Part shown: one piece after another, positions 1 through 12,284 of the stretch
Layout of the letters: each line of letters opens with the position of its first letter
How positions within the stretch are numbered: position 1 is the stretch's first letter
NCBI RefSeq assembly: GCF_028389875.1
Contig: NC_084665.1
Span: 125,775,602 to 125,839,601 of the forward strand
Reading direction: 5' to 3'
DNA from: Rhea pennata
Lineage: Eukaryota; Chordata; Aves; Rheiformes; Rheidae
Length of the DNA: 64,000 nucleotides
Translations under genes and position numbers: made by a program
Notes under the pieces: model-generated
What the model saw: the letters and a program-made list of their open reading frames with translations, nothing else
What the model was told of the DNA's origin: nothing
Database searches by the model: none

Positions 1-360
1 CATGAAAGATCTAGACAGAGATGCAAAAGCTGGCTCTTGTGGTTTAGACCCACCTCTAAACACTGTTGACTTACTTTTCTTTTAGTGAGAAATTCATCCT
101 AGTCCAGGCAACCACTCAGAGCCTGGAGAATCACATGGACGCTGTGCAGACACCATTTCTCAGCCAAAACTGGATGTAAAAGAAGCCCTCTGAGGTGGGA
201 GGTGGAAGGATGCAGAGGTCTCCTAGGCTGGTCTCTTATCTGCGGTGACATCCTTCTCTTCCCCCTAAGGAATGATTGGTACCAGCACTCCTGTCTAACC
301 CGTCTAATTCACATTGCAGGTAAGGCACAAAGAAGGCATCATGCTGCATGGTCAGGAGCT
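1..360. other. Left flank of mir-133b, no gene seen
   Basis: No coding exon or known repeat was recognised here. By analogy with the mammalian locus this may belong to the primary transcript carrying miR-206 and miR-133b. The mature miR-206 sequence was looked for and is not present, so that hairpin, if conserved, lies left of the window. Confidence 0.4.
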
Positions 361-450
361 ATGCTCTGCTCTGGCTGGTCAAATGGAACCAAGCCCATCT
401 TCCTCAGAGGTTTGGTCCCCTTCAACCAGCTATAGCAGTGTTGAAAGCAT
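361..450 (+). ncRNA. MIR133B: mir-133b precursor hairpin
   Basis: The mature miR-133b 3p strand is present in full at 411-432 (it starts TTTGGTCCCC and ends ACCAGCTA). The opposite arm at about 374-393 reads GCTGGTCAAATGGAACCAAG, the expected passenger strand. The stem continues outward: TGCT at 367-370 pairs with AGCA at 434-437, and ATGCT at 361-365 pairs with AGCAT at 446-450, giving a hairpin of about 90 nt. miR-133b is a myogenic microRNA, made with miR-206 from a muscle transcript in mammals (the linc-MD1 locus), and represses muscle and signalling mRNAs after loading into Argonaute. The terminal A of the mature strand separates it from miR-133a, which ends in G. Its place to the left of IL17A matches human 6p12. 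Strand follows from the mature sequence reading left to right. Precursor ends are approximate. Confidence 0.95.
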
Positions 451-3013
451 CCAGCCGGGAAGATATGCTTCCCTCCACCTCGGCTCAGCCCGCTGACCTT
501 TCCTTCTGAACGGATCTGCTATCCCTCCAAACAGCTTCTCCAGAGATGCACCTGGGAGGAGGGGAAAGACCCTTCCAAGAAGGTTTGGGATAGGTTTTTG
601 GATTTGCTTAGCATCACTGCAAGAGTGCTGGCTCCAACTATTTGCTTCCTTCCAGAGTCAGGAGAGAAAATCACCAAATCTGAGCATCCTCATGTCCACT
701 CCAGCTTGTACCAGCCTGGCATACTTTGCACCTGCTATGCCTCTGCCCTCTCTGGCATTACCATAGTCCCAAAATATCAGGTATAAGTTTTGCTGGCTAC
801 ACAAAATTCAGCAGGTTTCTAGACGGTGGGAATCCTCAGTTTCCTGATATCCAACCTTCTTTATTTTCCTTCCTTGGCAAACATGTATCCATATATACCC
901 CTCTGCTGAGCACAGCCAGTCCAAGTAATTAAATTAAAAAAAAATAAATTTCAGAAAGAGCAAAGATACTGTTATATTTTTGAAAGTGCACTGCATCCCT
1001 ATGCCTTTTCTTATTTATTTAATACAAAAAAGGAGCTAGAAGGAACCATAGTCTACAGGGTAAAGAGTTGTGGTCACAAGAAGCAGCAAATCAGTTATCC
1101 CGTAGCCACTTACCCCACAACACACAGCACCTCACACATCCTCATGCAAGGTATCTTCCCAATCACAGCACACTGCAGAAAATGAAGAAAAGCAGCCAAA
1201 TAGCTTGAAAGCCTCTTTGCTTATAAAGCCTAACCAAGAATATGTGTTTTCTGACCCAGGAAAATAATTTAGATGCCTAACTTCAGACAGTCAGCTCTGT
1301 AAGTCCCTCTTGCTCTCCACTCCAACTACATAGCTGTCATTAAATAAATGAATAGATGCATATAAATATCACTTCATTAGGAGTGAGAACAGATTCATCT
1401 GCTCTTTCACTTGTCAAATTGTACATGTAGTTCCTTTCTTTGCCACTTTGTACTGAAGATGGCAAACTTGCATACTTAGAGAAGAGTATGGGATTTGCTT
1501 GGAAATCACTGTAATACAGCCCAAAAAGATCAGTTGTCCTCAGCCTGTAGCCTGGGTGGTTTTAACAAGGAAGTCTTTGTTATCTTTAGGAATAAAGCAA
1601 ACCTTCATGTCTGCAATCAAAATTACCAGTATTTTTTGTCTATAAACCTCATGACATTTTACAGAGATCTCTCAAAACCTTTTCCTATGTACAGATGAGA
1701 AAATAAAATAGGAGAAAAAAAGAAAAAAAAAAGAAAATTGTTCCCTTCAGACCCCAACAGATGTTCACCTTCTAAGTGCTTCTGACACATAGTTGGCATT
1801 CCCCTTCCCCTGCCCTATCCTCTGTCCCTTTTAACACAACAACTGCTAGCATTGCTCTGTTCTGGGCACATACCAAACCGCATCCAGTATCATCATGCTG
1901 CAGATCAACACCTCACTTGTCAAACGCCAGGGAAATCACAGGCCCAAGGACATAAGAGTGCAGATGCTGAGTGGAAAATAGGTTCATCAGCTTGCCTGGG
2001 AGTGTGAGGGGAAGGGTACAAGCGGCAGGCCAGAACTCCTGTGTTCTCCTCCTAGGTTTAGTACTGTTGGTCTTTGGTTCATCTTCTCTGAAGCTCTTAG
2101 TTTTTGCTGGATGGTGGGGAGAAGGGAGCATCAATGGAACATGTATAGATATCAGTGTATCCCGAGTAGGTAGTTTCTTTTTCACAGGGCAATGATGTCC
2201 CATGAAGTGCTCCATGTTCTCAGTCCCTGCATCTGCCCTAGAGGGATGCACTGAAATACAGCTTGGTTTCTAGCAGTCCTGCATGGCCAATGTTCATTGG
2301 AAGATGTGAACACCCCAGGGGATAGTGTGCAGCTCAATCTATCAAGTAGTCTAACCAGGATCACTTGGATGTGACAGAGAAGACAAAGGACACCTTTTAT
2401 GAAGCCCCCTTCACATTTCTTGGGTTGTCCTTCATTAGTAACTGTTAGATAGTTTTTAGATGCCTTTTGGCCCGTAGGAGGTGATAGAGGTCATGATTTT
2501 TGCCTCACTCTCTTAGCTAATTTTCGTGAGTCATTAGGCAGAATGTTCATTCGCTCGTTTTTTTCTCTCTCCTCCTCCTCCGGACTGTCCTTTGTTCTCC
2601 TGAATTGGGCACACCAAGCATTGCACACAGATGTGCTGTGACTATGATACTCTGCCTAACAATGTGCTATCAACACGTCATTCTTTCATGCCTGCTCTTT
2701 CTTCCATGATTTAACACTTGCCTTTCCATTCATACTTCACTCATACTTGCTGTTTCTACCATAAATTTCTGTGTCTTGGTGTCCTGGTGTACGCTGAATG
2801 CTCACATTCTTAAAGATTACAGGTTGCTTTGGTAGAAAGGTGTGTACCATCTTTGTGTCCCTGGACATTTGGGAATGATACCTCTGCTCATAAATGCTTT
2901 TGTGAAGGGAGAGAAGAAGGAGTATGTGCATTGTATGTGTTTGCTGCTGCTACAGAATTACAAAGTCTATTAAAATCAGATCAAAAGACAAACTGTTCCA
3001 TGACTCTCCCTGT
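451..3013. other. Non-coding stretch, nothing recognised
   Basis: AT-rich non-coding DNA with short open frames only, none with recognisable protein similarity. Part of it may be transcribed with mir-133b; no splice structure could be supported. Confidence 0.5.
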
Positions 3014-3312
3014 CATAGAATCACAGAATCACAGAATGGGTAAGATTGGAAGGGACCTTGGGAGATCATCTAGTCCAACCTCCCTGCTCAGCAGGGTCAC
3101 CTACAGCATGTTAGACAGGGCTGCATCCAGGCGGGCCTTGAAGATCTCCAGAGAAGGAGACTCCACAACCTCTCTGGGCAACATGCTCCAGTGCTCTGTC
3201 ACACTCACAGGAAAGAAATTTTTCCTCAAATTGAGGCAGAATTTACTGTGTTTCAGTTTGTGCCCATTGCCTCTTGTCCTGTCACACGACACCAATGAAA
3301 AGAGTCCAGACA
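3014..3312 (-). mobile_element. CR1 LINE 3' fragment
   Basis: Reading on the minus strand this is the end of a CR1 ORF2 followed by its short 3' end. The frame shows the conserved CR1 tail words NML, LDAALS, LEIFKARL, VVESPS and LPREV, and the element ends in the CCTTGG/CCAATC-type block with ATTCTGTGATTC repeats (seen on + as TAGAATCACAGAATCACAGA). It is 5'-truncated, as most avian CR1 copies are. It makes the long open frame on the + strand here meaningless. Confidence 0.9.
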
Positions 3313-3833
3313 CATTTCATAGTTCTAAACCCTTGAAGTTTTTCCAGCACTTCATGAAACCTACTCCCAGTTTGAAACTGCTCCTGGAGAAAAGTCAAAA
3401 GGGGATTTTTAGTTCTAATCTGCTATGGCTCTTCCGAAGGACTAAATCCACATACCCTACTCTCAGCTAACTGCCTTTTACAAATACCTGCCTGGCCTGA
3501 GCAGTGGACAGACAGAAAACTTGATTCTATCCCAAGTGTCCCTAAGCCACTTGCCAGGAGGACAGTACCTTCTGCCAAACTGTGTTTGCCTGGACTGGCT
3601 GTGAACCCGATCTCATGAGGGATGGGAGCAGGGGTGGCTAGGCTGGCAGGTGGGAATGGTGCCTGCTCCCTGGGCTCTTTGCACTGTAGCCTCACTGCTG
3701 CTCCAGGCAGCATGGCCTATGGTGGAGCACAGGCAGGGGATGGCATCTGGTCCTGGGAGTGAGCCCAGCTGGAAAGGGACATGGAGGGTCTGTAGAGCCG
3801 TTTATGTAGGGATGGCCCAGTCTTGAACATGCT

Positions 3834-3875
3834 GCTTGAAGTGATGCTCAAGCATCAAGTGATGCTTGAAGTGAT
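3834..3875. repeat. Short direct and inverted repeat
   Basis: GCTTGAAGTGAT occurs at 3834-3845 and again at 3864-3875. Between them lies a partly palindromic block (GATGCTCAAGCATC). It is too short to assign to an element. Confidence 0.6.
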
Positions 3876-6800
3876 CTTGTAGCTGGTGGCAACGCTCTGT
3901 AGCCAGGAGCTGAAAAGGAGCCAGAAGAAGCAGTGGTTGTTTCAGCACACCAAGCTGGGTGTGAAGGTGCTACAGGAGAGAGAGCAGGAGGTAAGGCTGG
4001 ACCTCGAAGCTGCCACTGGAGGATTGCCACTGGCATGATTTGAGCTGCAATGCCCCAAGCCACAACACAGGCGTGCTGGGCAAGAGGATGCCCTTTGGGA
4101 AAGGATACGCTCCTAGGAAAGGAGCTATATGCGAAGCAGGGCGATCCCCATGCTGCTGGAGCCCAGGGGAGACTACAGCACTTAAGGGAGCTGCTGGGCT
4201 CCCCCCACCAAATCCCAGACCTTCACCCTTTCCCTCAGCTCCTCCTACACGTCCAACCGCAGCTAGAAAAGAGGTGCTTGGACATCACCTTTTCTCCCGC
4301 TCCAGACCTCAACACCTCCCAGGCTGTGCTCTGGATCCTTTCTCACATTGATTTTGTAGACAAGCAAAATCCAAAAACTTTGACTAGAGCAAGAACTTAC
4401 TGCAGAAAGCAGGGCTGGAAAAATCGGTCCAGTAAGTCTTGCCTGTGTCTCTGTCATCTCGAACTGAGTGCAACACATGCTTAAATCCTGTTTAAAAGAG
4501 ATTTGTGTTGTAAGTCCCATTTAAACACCTGCCTAAACTAAGGTATGAGCTTACAGATTTCCTAAGCATCTAAAAAATGGGCTAGTAACAACCTCTGAAA
4601 CACACATTATCACCAAAAATATAAAATTGCCAGCCAATGTTACCCCTCTCCCTTCAAACACTGCTTTTTCCTTTCCCTTGTGTTTTCAGTGGAAGCCAAT
4701 TTGTTTTCCAGTCTTGTCTTTCAGCATGCACAGTTTTTTGTTTGATTGTTTTCTCTTTAATCATTTTTATTCTTTGCACTATATATCTAGCGAGAATCTC
4801 CCAGCACTCAAATATTATGGATTTTGAAAGTAAATAATTTAAGAAATAGTCTTGAACTTTTTCAGAATTAAATTAAGACAAAAAACGGATTATTACTTTT
4901 TTATGAAGGGGGAAAAAAGCATATTAAAAACTCAAGAGAGCAGGAATAAAAGTGGAAATAGTCCTACATCTTAAAAAAGAAAAAAGATTTCAACCAATTC
5001 TACAGAAAATATAATCAACAATATGAATGAGCACACATATATGTGTCTGTTTGCTCCACAGCAAAGGGAAAAATAAAATGTATAAAACAAGATAGCAAAG
5101 AACGCTCTAGTTTCTTGATGTGATGTTCACTCTTCCTATTCCCCTGTTACACTAGAGTAGCTCGTCAAGTTAAATCCTTCCTTCTTTTCAGCAGTAAATA
5201 TATCCAGAGCTTCAACCAAGAGATTACTTAGCACTTCTGCAAATCAAAACTAATAAAAAATGCAAACAATATAAAAAGCAAGTGTCTATTTGAATATTCA
5301 AAGCTCAGAATTTGACTTTGTGGTGATCTGGAACAAAATGTCTTGCTTCAAGAGTGGTCAAAAAACACAGTTTCATTCCTTTTCACATTATTTTATACAA
5401 AGAAAGAAAATATTTTTCTGTTTTTAATAAGGGATGCTGTTTCTTGTTTTTAGGTCAATTTGAAGCTAAGCAAAATCAGCACGGTTTTGAAAACATCTTC
5501 CCCTGTATTTCCTCTCACCTCCCCAGACAAACTATTAATCAAATTCACGGTGAATTTGTGAGTAGTTTTCTCCTCCTAAAAATGTTTTTAGAAAGCAAGA
5601 AATAATATCGAACCAAATCCAGTTCAGCTATTTCTGCCCCGCAGTGAGTACGGCAGGACAACGGTCTCACTCCTGTCTCTGCTGAGCTCTGTAAGGCAAG
5701 AACAGCATCTTTGGTTTTGGAGCAGAGAGGGCGACAGAAACAGCATTTTCACATATGTCATATGCATGATTTGACTACCACCAGTTCTGAACTTGCTTCA
5801 TCCCTGTTAATGTGATTTTTTTTCCACTGACTTAAGTGAAAAGTCATTCTCTGCCATTGCATTATATTAGAAAATGATTGTGAGATGACTAGGAGAAATG
5901 ATGAGTAAACTCAGGAAAATAATTCTTAGAAATTTCCAGGGTTGCTTTGCCTTCAGAAAGTACAGAAGTGACCCATTTTTATTTACTGCAGATATTTTAA
6001 ATTCCAAACCATTTTAGAAATAACCTTCAGCCATTCTGAATTAAGCAACTCCCTGTTCACAATGAGCATCTTGAAAATATTCTGCAGGACATTTATGGAC
6101 ATAAAATAGATTACAATTTTAATGGGCACTAATGATCAAAACTGCCAATTTTGAGGAAGTGTTGCATTCAACACAGAAGGCTGTTTTTTCAAAAGGAAAA
6201 ATATAAGCACATACAGTCCCGTGGAAAAATTCAAAGCAGAAGATATTTGAGAGCCTAATGTTACACACATCATCATCTCAGTCTTTTGAAGACAGATGCT
6301 TGACATTCAAAAGCTCCTGGGCTTCATGGTCAAGGTGTCCACATGAGCTGGGGCATGGCAAGTGCTCTCCTTCCAAAGGGAAGGGCATCACTATTGGCGC
6401 CTTTATCCTCATGATTCCCGTTTCCACAGCCACGCCAATCCCTTCAGCTCCACTGCTTCCTCAGGCAACCTCAGCTCCAATGGGCTTTTCCATCGAGTCC
6501 TGCTCATGCTTTTTTCTGTTCCCCTTCTGGAATCTGGAATCTGTTATTTTAGTCATGAAGTTTGCTGGTGCTCAGCATGAGTTACCCACAAAGGATGCAG
6601 CAAGCTGCTATATGGGGGTGAAGAGCCTGTTTTTTGCTATGAAAGAAGTTTCAGCACACAGTCACCATCCCATGGATCGTCAATGTTTCCTTCATTTGGG
6701 AGTCTGAGCTACAAGACATACAGATCATTCTGGCCTTGACTTCACATCTCAACCAAGCACCGTAGTCAGGCCCATAACAGCCTTGGCTCACCCCACAGCA

Positions 6801-9800
6801 GTAGCTGTCTTGTCCTGTTGACTTTTGAGGGACAGTAGCCAGTGATGGTAAAGAGGGGAGAGAGGTTGAGGAAAGAGCCCCCAAGAAAAGGTTAAGAAAG
6901 ACGTGCCATCACGCACAGGAATGGTCAGTGGTCAACTACTGTTCATCAGCTCTTCCCTCAACCATGACCAGTTCTACCTGAGCATGAAACCATTACCTGA
7001 ACTGGGATTTAGCACATTTCCTCCCAATCCAGTCTGAAAACTCTTTCTTTCTCCCTTGAGGGAATGAAGGTCACATGGGTGCATGCCTCTGTCAATCTCT
7101 CTTTCACAAAAAGGAAAGAAAAAAAACAGAAAGAAAAGAAAAGCAGTTGCTCAAACATCTGATAAACATTTTACTTTACTTGATGCAACTTTATATGTCA
7201 AGGCCTTGCTTGAATCCTTTTCACACAAACTTCATATTGGGATGGTGAGACATTTGAGTACTTTGCCTGCTAGTCTCCTTCTGTTTGTCAAGCACACATT
7301 TCATATCAGTCATCAGCTTTTGTGCACCACATATGTCCTGTGGTATTTGGCACCTTTCCTGCTGCTGTTCTGGCCCCTGAGATGGCCCAGAGGAGCCCCT
7401 TGGGCACTGGGGGGTGGCAGCAGAGACGAAGGCAGTAGGGATGTGTCCCTACAGGGATGCGTTGAGATTTTTTTCCAGATTTTCCAAGCTGGCACGTGCC
7501 AGGAGGAGGATTTCTCTCCTCAGCTATAAGCACACTTTAATTTAATATTTCTCTGTTTACAGCTTATTTAATTAAAATAACAGGAGAAATGAAAACAGAG
7601 AGTAAATCCAGCTACTATCTTGGAAGAGCTTTTAGCAGCTCCTTAAGTGATTATTTCAGGAAAACCGGATTTTTCTTACAGTCATGTATGCAACTCCTAT
7701 ATATTTATACAATCTTCTCACTGCTCTGCACATTATGGGTTATACAGGTAAGAGAAGGAACAATTAGAAAAATAATCTTTAATCACTCATAACCTTTTCT
7801 TTCTCTCTTCCAAAAGATCCTTTGCTCCACCCTATTTGGATCATTCTCTTTAACCAATAGCTCCTGCCATTCCTCAGTGCATTTCAAAATCTGGAGTATC
7901 TAAAGAGGCTTAATTTCAAGTACTAGTAGTTTTAGAAGGATGCAGATCTTTTGATGTGAAAGGTTGGGTGTAAAAATGATAGTTTCTGGACTGTTATTAC
8001 AACTAAACATCCAATTGCTCTTTACATAAAAAACATCCTTAGCCCACAGAGGGCAATTTTGTGATTTTTTACTACTCGTAGTAAAATGGATAAAACTGGT
8101 ATTTTAATTCTGTGCCAAGGGATTGTGACCAAGCCAATGAACAAGTAATCCTGTTACCATCATTTACAAATGACAAATAATGATAATTCACAGACTCAGC
8201 TTCTGATGTTTATGAAACTAAAAAGCATGTTCAGGATTCTGGTTTGGTGTTAGTCATTCAAACTTCTTTATATTTTGGTTCTTTAATTCACTTGTGATCC
8301 TTATTACCTATTTTTCTTAATCCAAAATTCTCATTTGGTTGATTGTAAAAATATTTCATAAAATCACAAATCCAATTCCTCTTCAGTTGTTAACTATTTT
8401 AAAGAAGAAGAGTTCAATCCAGTCTAAGCAAGGACAGCAGTTCAAAACTGAAAAAGATGCATGCAGTTCTCTTAAAAAGCAGAAATAGAGAACAGATACC
8501 CATATGAATAACTAGGATTTGGACACCTGAAGGAAAAAGTCTTGGCTGGAAACACTGGAGTGAAAATACAAAGAAATGCCCTTAGCATACCAATGTTCCT
8601 AGTCTGGAATCACAAGGGAGCAGCAACTCTACCAGGAGTTCACAGAGTGCCATAAGAGGACCCCGTACTCCATTCTGCCCATAACATTTCCATGCCTACA
8701 ATCCATCACTACTTACAAGGTTTCCATTGCACGGAAAACAGAAACTTCCTCCTCCTTGAGCAGCAATAGGGAAGCAAAGACCAGTCTATGATTTTCACAA
8801 TCCCTGTTTGGCCCACATAAGCCTGTGCTGCCTCACAACCTATTCTACAAAATTAATCTGCAACCCACCTTTGCAATGAAGAGGGTTCATACAAATAGCA
8901 TTTGTGAGAACTATGGCCACGCAGCTCCAAGGCTGGGACGCTTATGAACTACAGCTTAAAATAAATGTCTATACTGGCAGAGCTGCCTGAATTATCACTT
9001 GCAAATAAATTATCTGATGAAACAAATAAGTTATCTGATCAAATCTTTTTTCAAGAAAATAATTCACACTCTTATTTGCTGTTTGTGATGATCTGCCATG
9101 GATATGGTTTGGATGAATCACTGTCAATTAAAGCTTTGTCTGTATGTTCTCATGCTGATATACTGTAGATACAGGTTACTTTAAGCCAACTGCTTCCTGA
9201 CTGGATGTGAGAGAGTCTGGCCACAGAAATATTAAAAGAGTTGCAAGCATCGAAGAATGGAATCTTTCATGTGATGTGTACTACTGCCATTATAGGGTCC
9301 TGCAAAACATTCACATCCTGCGGCGGGTGGGAGCACAAAGCACAGATGCTCAGTGGATTTGGGGCTGTTTTGGCTGCCTTCAAGAGACTGGACTCTACAA
9401 ACAATGCTGATTGTATACTTTTATCCTCCCAGAGTCAGAAGCTAAGCACAGGATACTCATCTTCACAAAAATATCCTCACTCACACACTGATATAGTGAC
9501 ATGACCATCAGTTATCTCCTATAATAGTTCTGAGACTTCATTCCTGCGGTCCTCTGCATATTCACTTCTTCTGTCTGGGATCACATATGTTCTGTAGCTG
9601 CATCTGCTGTGGGTTCAAAGAGGACTGATGAAAACCCCAGTCTAAAAAGCCCCAGACCTTTGCAGCTCCCTGAGCTGCTTTGCAGATGATACCAGTCTTG
9701 CTCATCCCTGTATCCATTGTGGCACCAGCTTGTTAGCTCTCATCCCCGGCTTGCTGTTTCCAGAGAAAAATAAAGAGAAGAGGGTCCACAAACGAGCAAA

Positions 9801-10169
9801 AGAGGAAGGATTACAACCTCCAGCATCAATGAAGAAGCTGTTGGAGAAGGAATAAATGGCCGTGCAAGGTCACACATTGGTTGAAACAGGTACAGGATCA
9901 CAGTACCTTTTCTAGCCCTAATTGGGTTCAGCAGGTCTGTTCATCCAGAACAGAGAACTGTTAAAGTCACCAGTGATGGTCCATTTCAAGTGGGAAATGA
10001 TTCAAGAGCTCTGCTTGACATCATTCCTATTCCCTTTGCCCTCATCACAGCATCATCAGCCCAGACAGGACCTTATCAGGCTAAGGAGCGTTGTTTGGGT
10101 TAAAACAAGACATTGCATGTCTGTTGCCCACTTGCTGGCCCCCACTCTGCTGCTGTGAAGCTTTTTGTC
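3876..10169. other. Non-coding stretch, nothing recognised
   Basis: A GC-richer part (to about 4.4 kb) gives way to AT-rich sequence with A and T runs. Open frames are all under 155 codons and none resembles a known protein. No CR1 or SINE copy was recognised. Confidence 0.5.
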
Positions 10170-10208
10170 TCAGAGAATAACCACTGAATACCGGTGGTTA
10201 TTCTCTGA
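10170..10208. repeat. Perfect 15-bp inverted repeat
   Basis: TCAGAGAATAACCAC at 10170-10184 is exactly complementary to GTGGTTATTCTCTGA at 10194-10208, with a 9-base loop. The stem is too short for an animal microRNA precursor. No element or gene was recognised around it. Confidence 0.85.
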
Positions 10209-12144
10209 AATTTCTACCCAGGATAGTTCTGTCAAATGCATCGCACTGCGGTCAGAAACTGCATATGTTTGGGAAAATGATAAATTTCCTTTTCTTATGG
10301 AAAAAACAAAAAAGAGTCAACTCAGACCTTGGCTAGGTGAAAGGGCCAGAACAGCAGGAGCCCCACTGTGTATTTTTAACTTGCCTCAAAACCACTCTGA
10401 GTCACTTCTCTAGTCTTTTTGAATTATGACACTTTCTTCCACAAAATGTCATGGGCAAGAGTCATTTTTCTAAAAGAACAAAAAATAAAAAAAAGAAAGA
10501 AAAAAAATGGAACTTGGGTTCTAAAAATACAAGGTGATGAATGAGCAAGTTTTTCAGCTTTTATCCAACTGGAGGTAGGCGGCCACAGTGCAAGCAACAT
10601 TATTACCGCAGCTTACGTTATCAAGCCTACTAGACAGCCCTAAGAAGCTGGATGGGTACAAAGAGTGCAATGAGCACACCGATGATAAAAATAATTTTGT
10701 GAAGGGACCTAGTTTGGTTTAAAGCAGTGGGTGGTGGAATACAAGGTTGTGGCCAACCAGTTGCCATTCAAGGGCTGCTATTTCGGCACGTAAAGTTGAC
10801 CCCTGAATACTCAGCGTGATTCCCTTCCCTAGAGCACTGCACGTCTGCCACAGCCGTGCGCCGCTGCTGAAACCGCGAGCCTGGAGATTAAAGGCTCCGC
10901 GCTGCTTTCGTTTAAGCTGCGTGATGTTCTGCATCTCAAGGGCTGCTTCCTGCTCTGCCAAGCGACAGAAGAAGACAGTTCCCAAAGCTCACCGGCACGT
11001 GGGAAGCAGTGGTCAGCAACGTGGGAGCAAAGTGGCCTCAGAGCCACCATGGTGCGGTTTCTTAAAAAAGTAGGCTGGCTCCTGGGACACTTGCTCCTCC
11101 AGCAGAGAGGACCCACCAGCTCATGAACGTCCTCTCTGAGATCTGGAAGGAATCTGGGAGAAAAAGCCAGAACGATGCCTGCACAGTTGTCAGTTTATCC
11201 GAGCAGTTCACAACAACCGACCACGCTCATCACGCTGCAGCGTGGTAGAAAGGGCCTCTTACAGATGAGAATGGAGATTACTGGGAAAATGTTCTTACTT
11301 AACCATGCTGCCTTATCTTTTCTCCACTTCATTCTACCCAAAATCTGGTCTGAGATTTCAGCGTCGGGTTCTCACTTACATCAAGCTTTCCCTATCTATC
11401 TGTACCCTCCTAAAAATGTAAACCTCCTTGTACCTGGGACCAAACTTTTCAATATTTGCTGGAGATCACTCCCATCTGGCCTCAGTTCAGGACTAAATTT
11501 CAGCCTTGTGAAGTGCTTGAGAACGTGAAGTGAGAAATTTAAACATCCAATATGCTAGTATCTCTCCTCTGTTTTGTCAGCTGGAAGAATATGCCCCAAT
11601 GCATAGACAACCTTATACACTTCGACATTCCCCATTTTGCTGTGCTACTGAAGTCAGGGCTGGAACATCCACTTAAGAACAACAAACATGTACCTGTGTG
11701 TGAGAAACTTCTATCTGCAAATTTCAATGCAAATTTTCATAGATAGAACTAATAAAATTATACAAGAGTGAAATTTGAGGTGATTTTTATTTTTTCCAAC
11801 GAATGCTGCAAAAAACTGGCCTGCAAGTGTTCTCCAGATAAGTCTGTGAAATGTTCTTCTCCTTGTTGGCCACAGATTTTCAGTTTCATAAACTCTGTGC
11901 ACTCAGTGCAACCACTCCTAAATTTACTGCAGACTAAATTAGAAAAGGATCAGGATTGCTGCAGCTAGAGATGAAAGAAGCTGACAAATCTGCAGTGGTA
12001 ACTGTTACTGAGATAAGACTGAATAAACCAAGGACTTCCTGACAGGCTTCAAAATTTATTTAATTTAAAATAATAAATATAATGCTTCCAAAAGGAAAAG
12101 TTATCCAAAGGTTAGGACCGGGAGACTGCATGGAAACCTAGATT
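10209..12144. other. Non-coding stretch, nothing recognised
   Basis: Contains a mildly CpG-containing patch near 10.8-11.2 kb with overlapping short frames on both strands. None shows a recognisable protein or splice structure. Confidence 0.45.
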
Positions 12145-12284
12145 GGGGGCAGGTTTAGCTCAGTTGGTTAGAGCATGGTGCTGCTAATGCCAAGGGTGTG
12201 TATTTAATCCCCGTATGGGGCTATGCTGAGGGTTAGACTAGATGACCTCCAGAGGTCCCTTCCAACCTTACCATTCTATGATTT
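12145..12284 (+). mobile_element. tRNA-Ile-derived SINE with CR1 tail
   Basis: The head resembles tRNA-Ile: an A box TAGCTCAGTTGG at 12156-12167, then GTTAGAGCATGGTGCT, a CCAAGG block and a degraded B box near 12200-12210 followed by CCCCGTATGGG. The rest, from about 12228, is the CR1 3' end (GACTAGATGACCTCCAGAGG, CCTTCCAACC, ATTCTATGATT). This head-to-tail design, with a pol III promoter plus a tail recognised by CR1 reverse transcriptase, is that of the passerine tRNA-Ile/CR1 SINEs (TguSINE1 type). It cannot be a working tRNA: the acceptor stem is not closed and the B box is worn. Confidence 0.85.

Noticed and set aside
1-360. miR-206 next to mir-133b
   Set aside because: Neither its mature strand nor a fitting hairpin is present; it should lie left of the window.
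2829-3470. A 213-codon open frame on the + strand
   Set aside because: It crosses the antisense strand of a CR1 3' fragment; the apparent protein is reversed CR1.
12145-12220. A functional tRNA-Ile gene
   Set aside because: The A-box half is good, but the acceptor stem does not close, the B box is worn and a CR1 tail follows; it is a SINE head.
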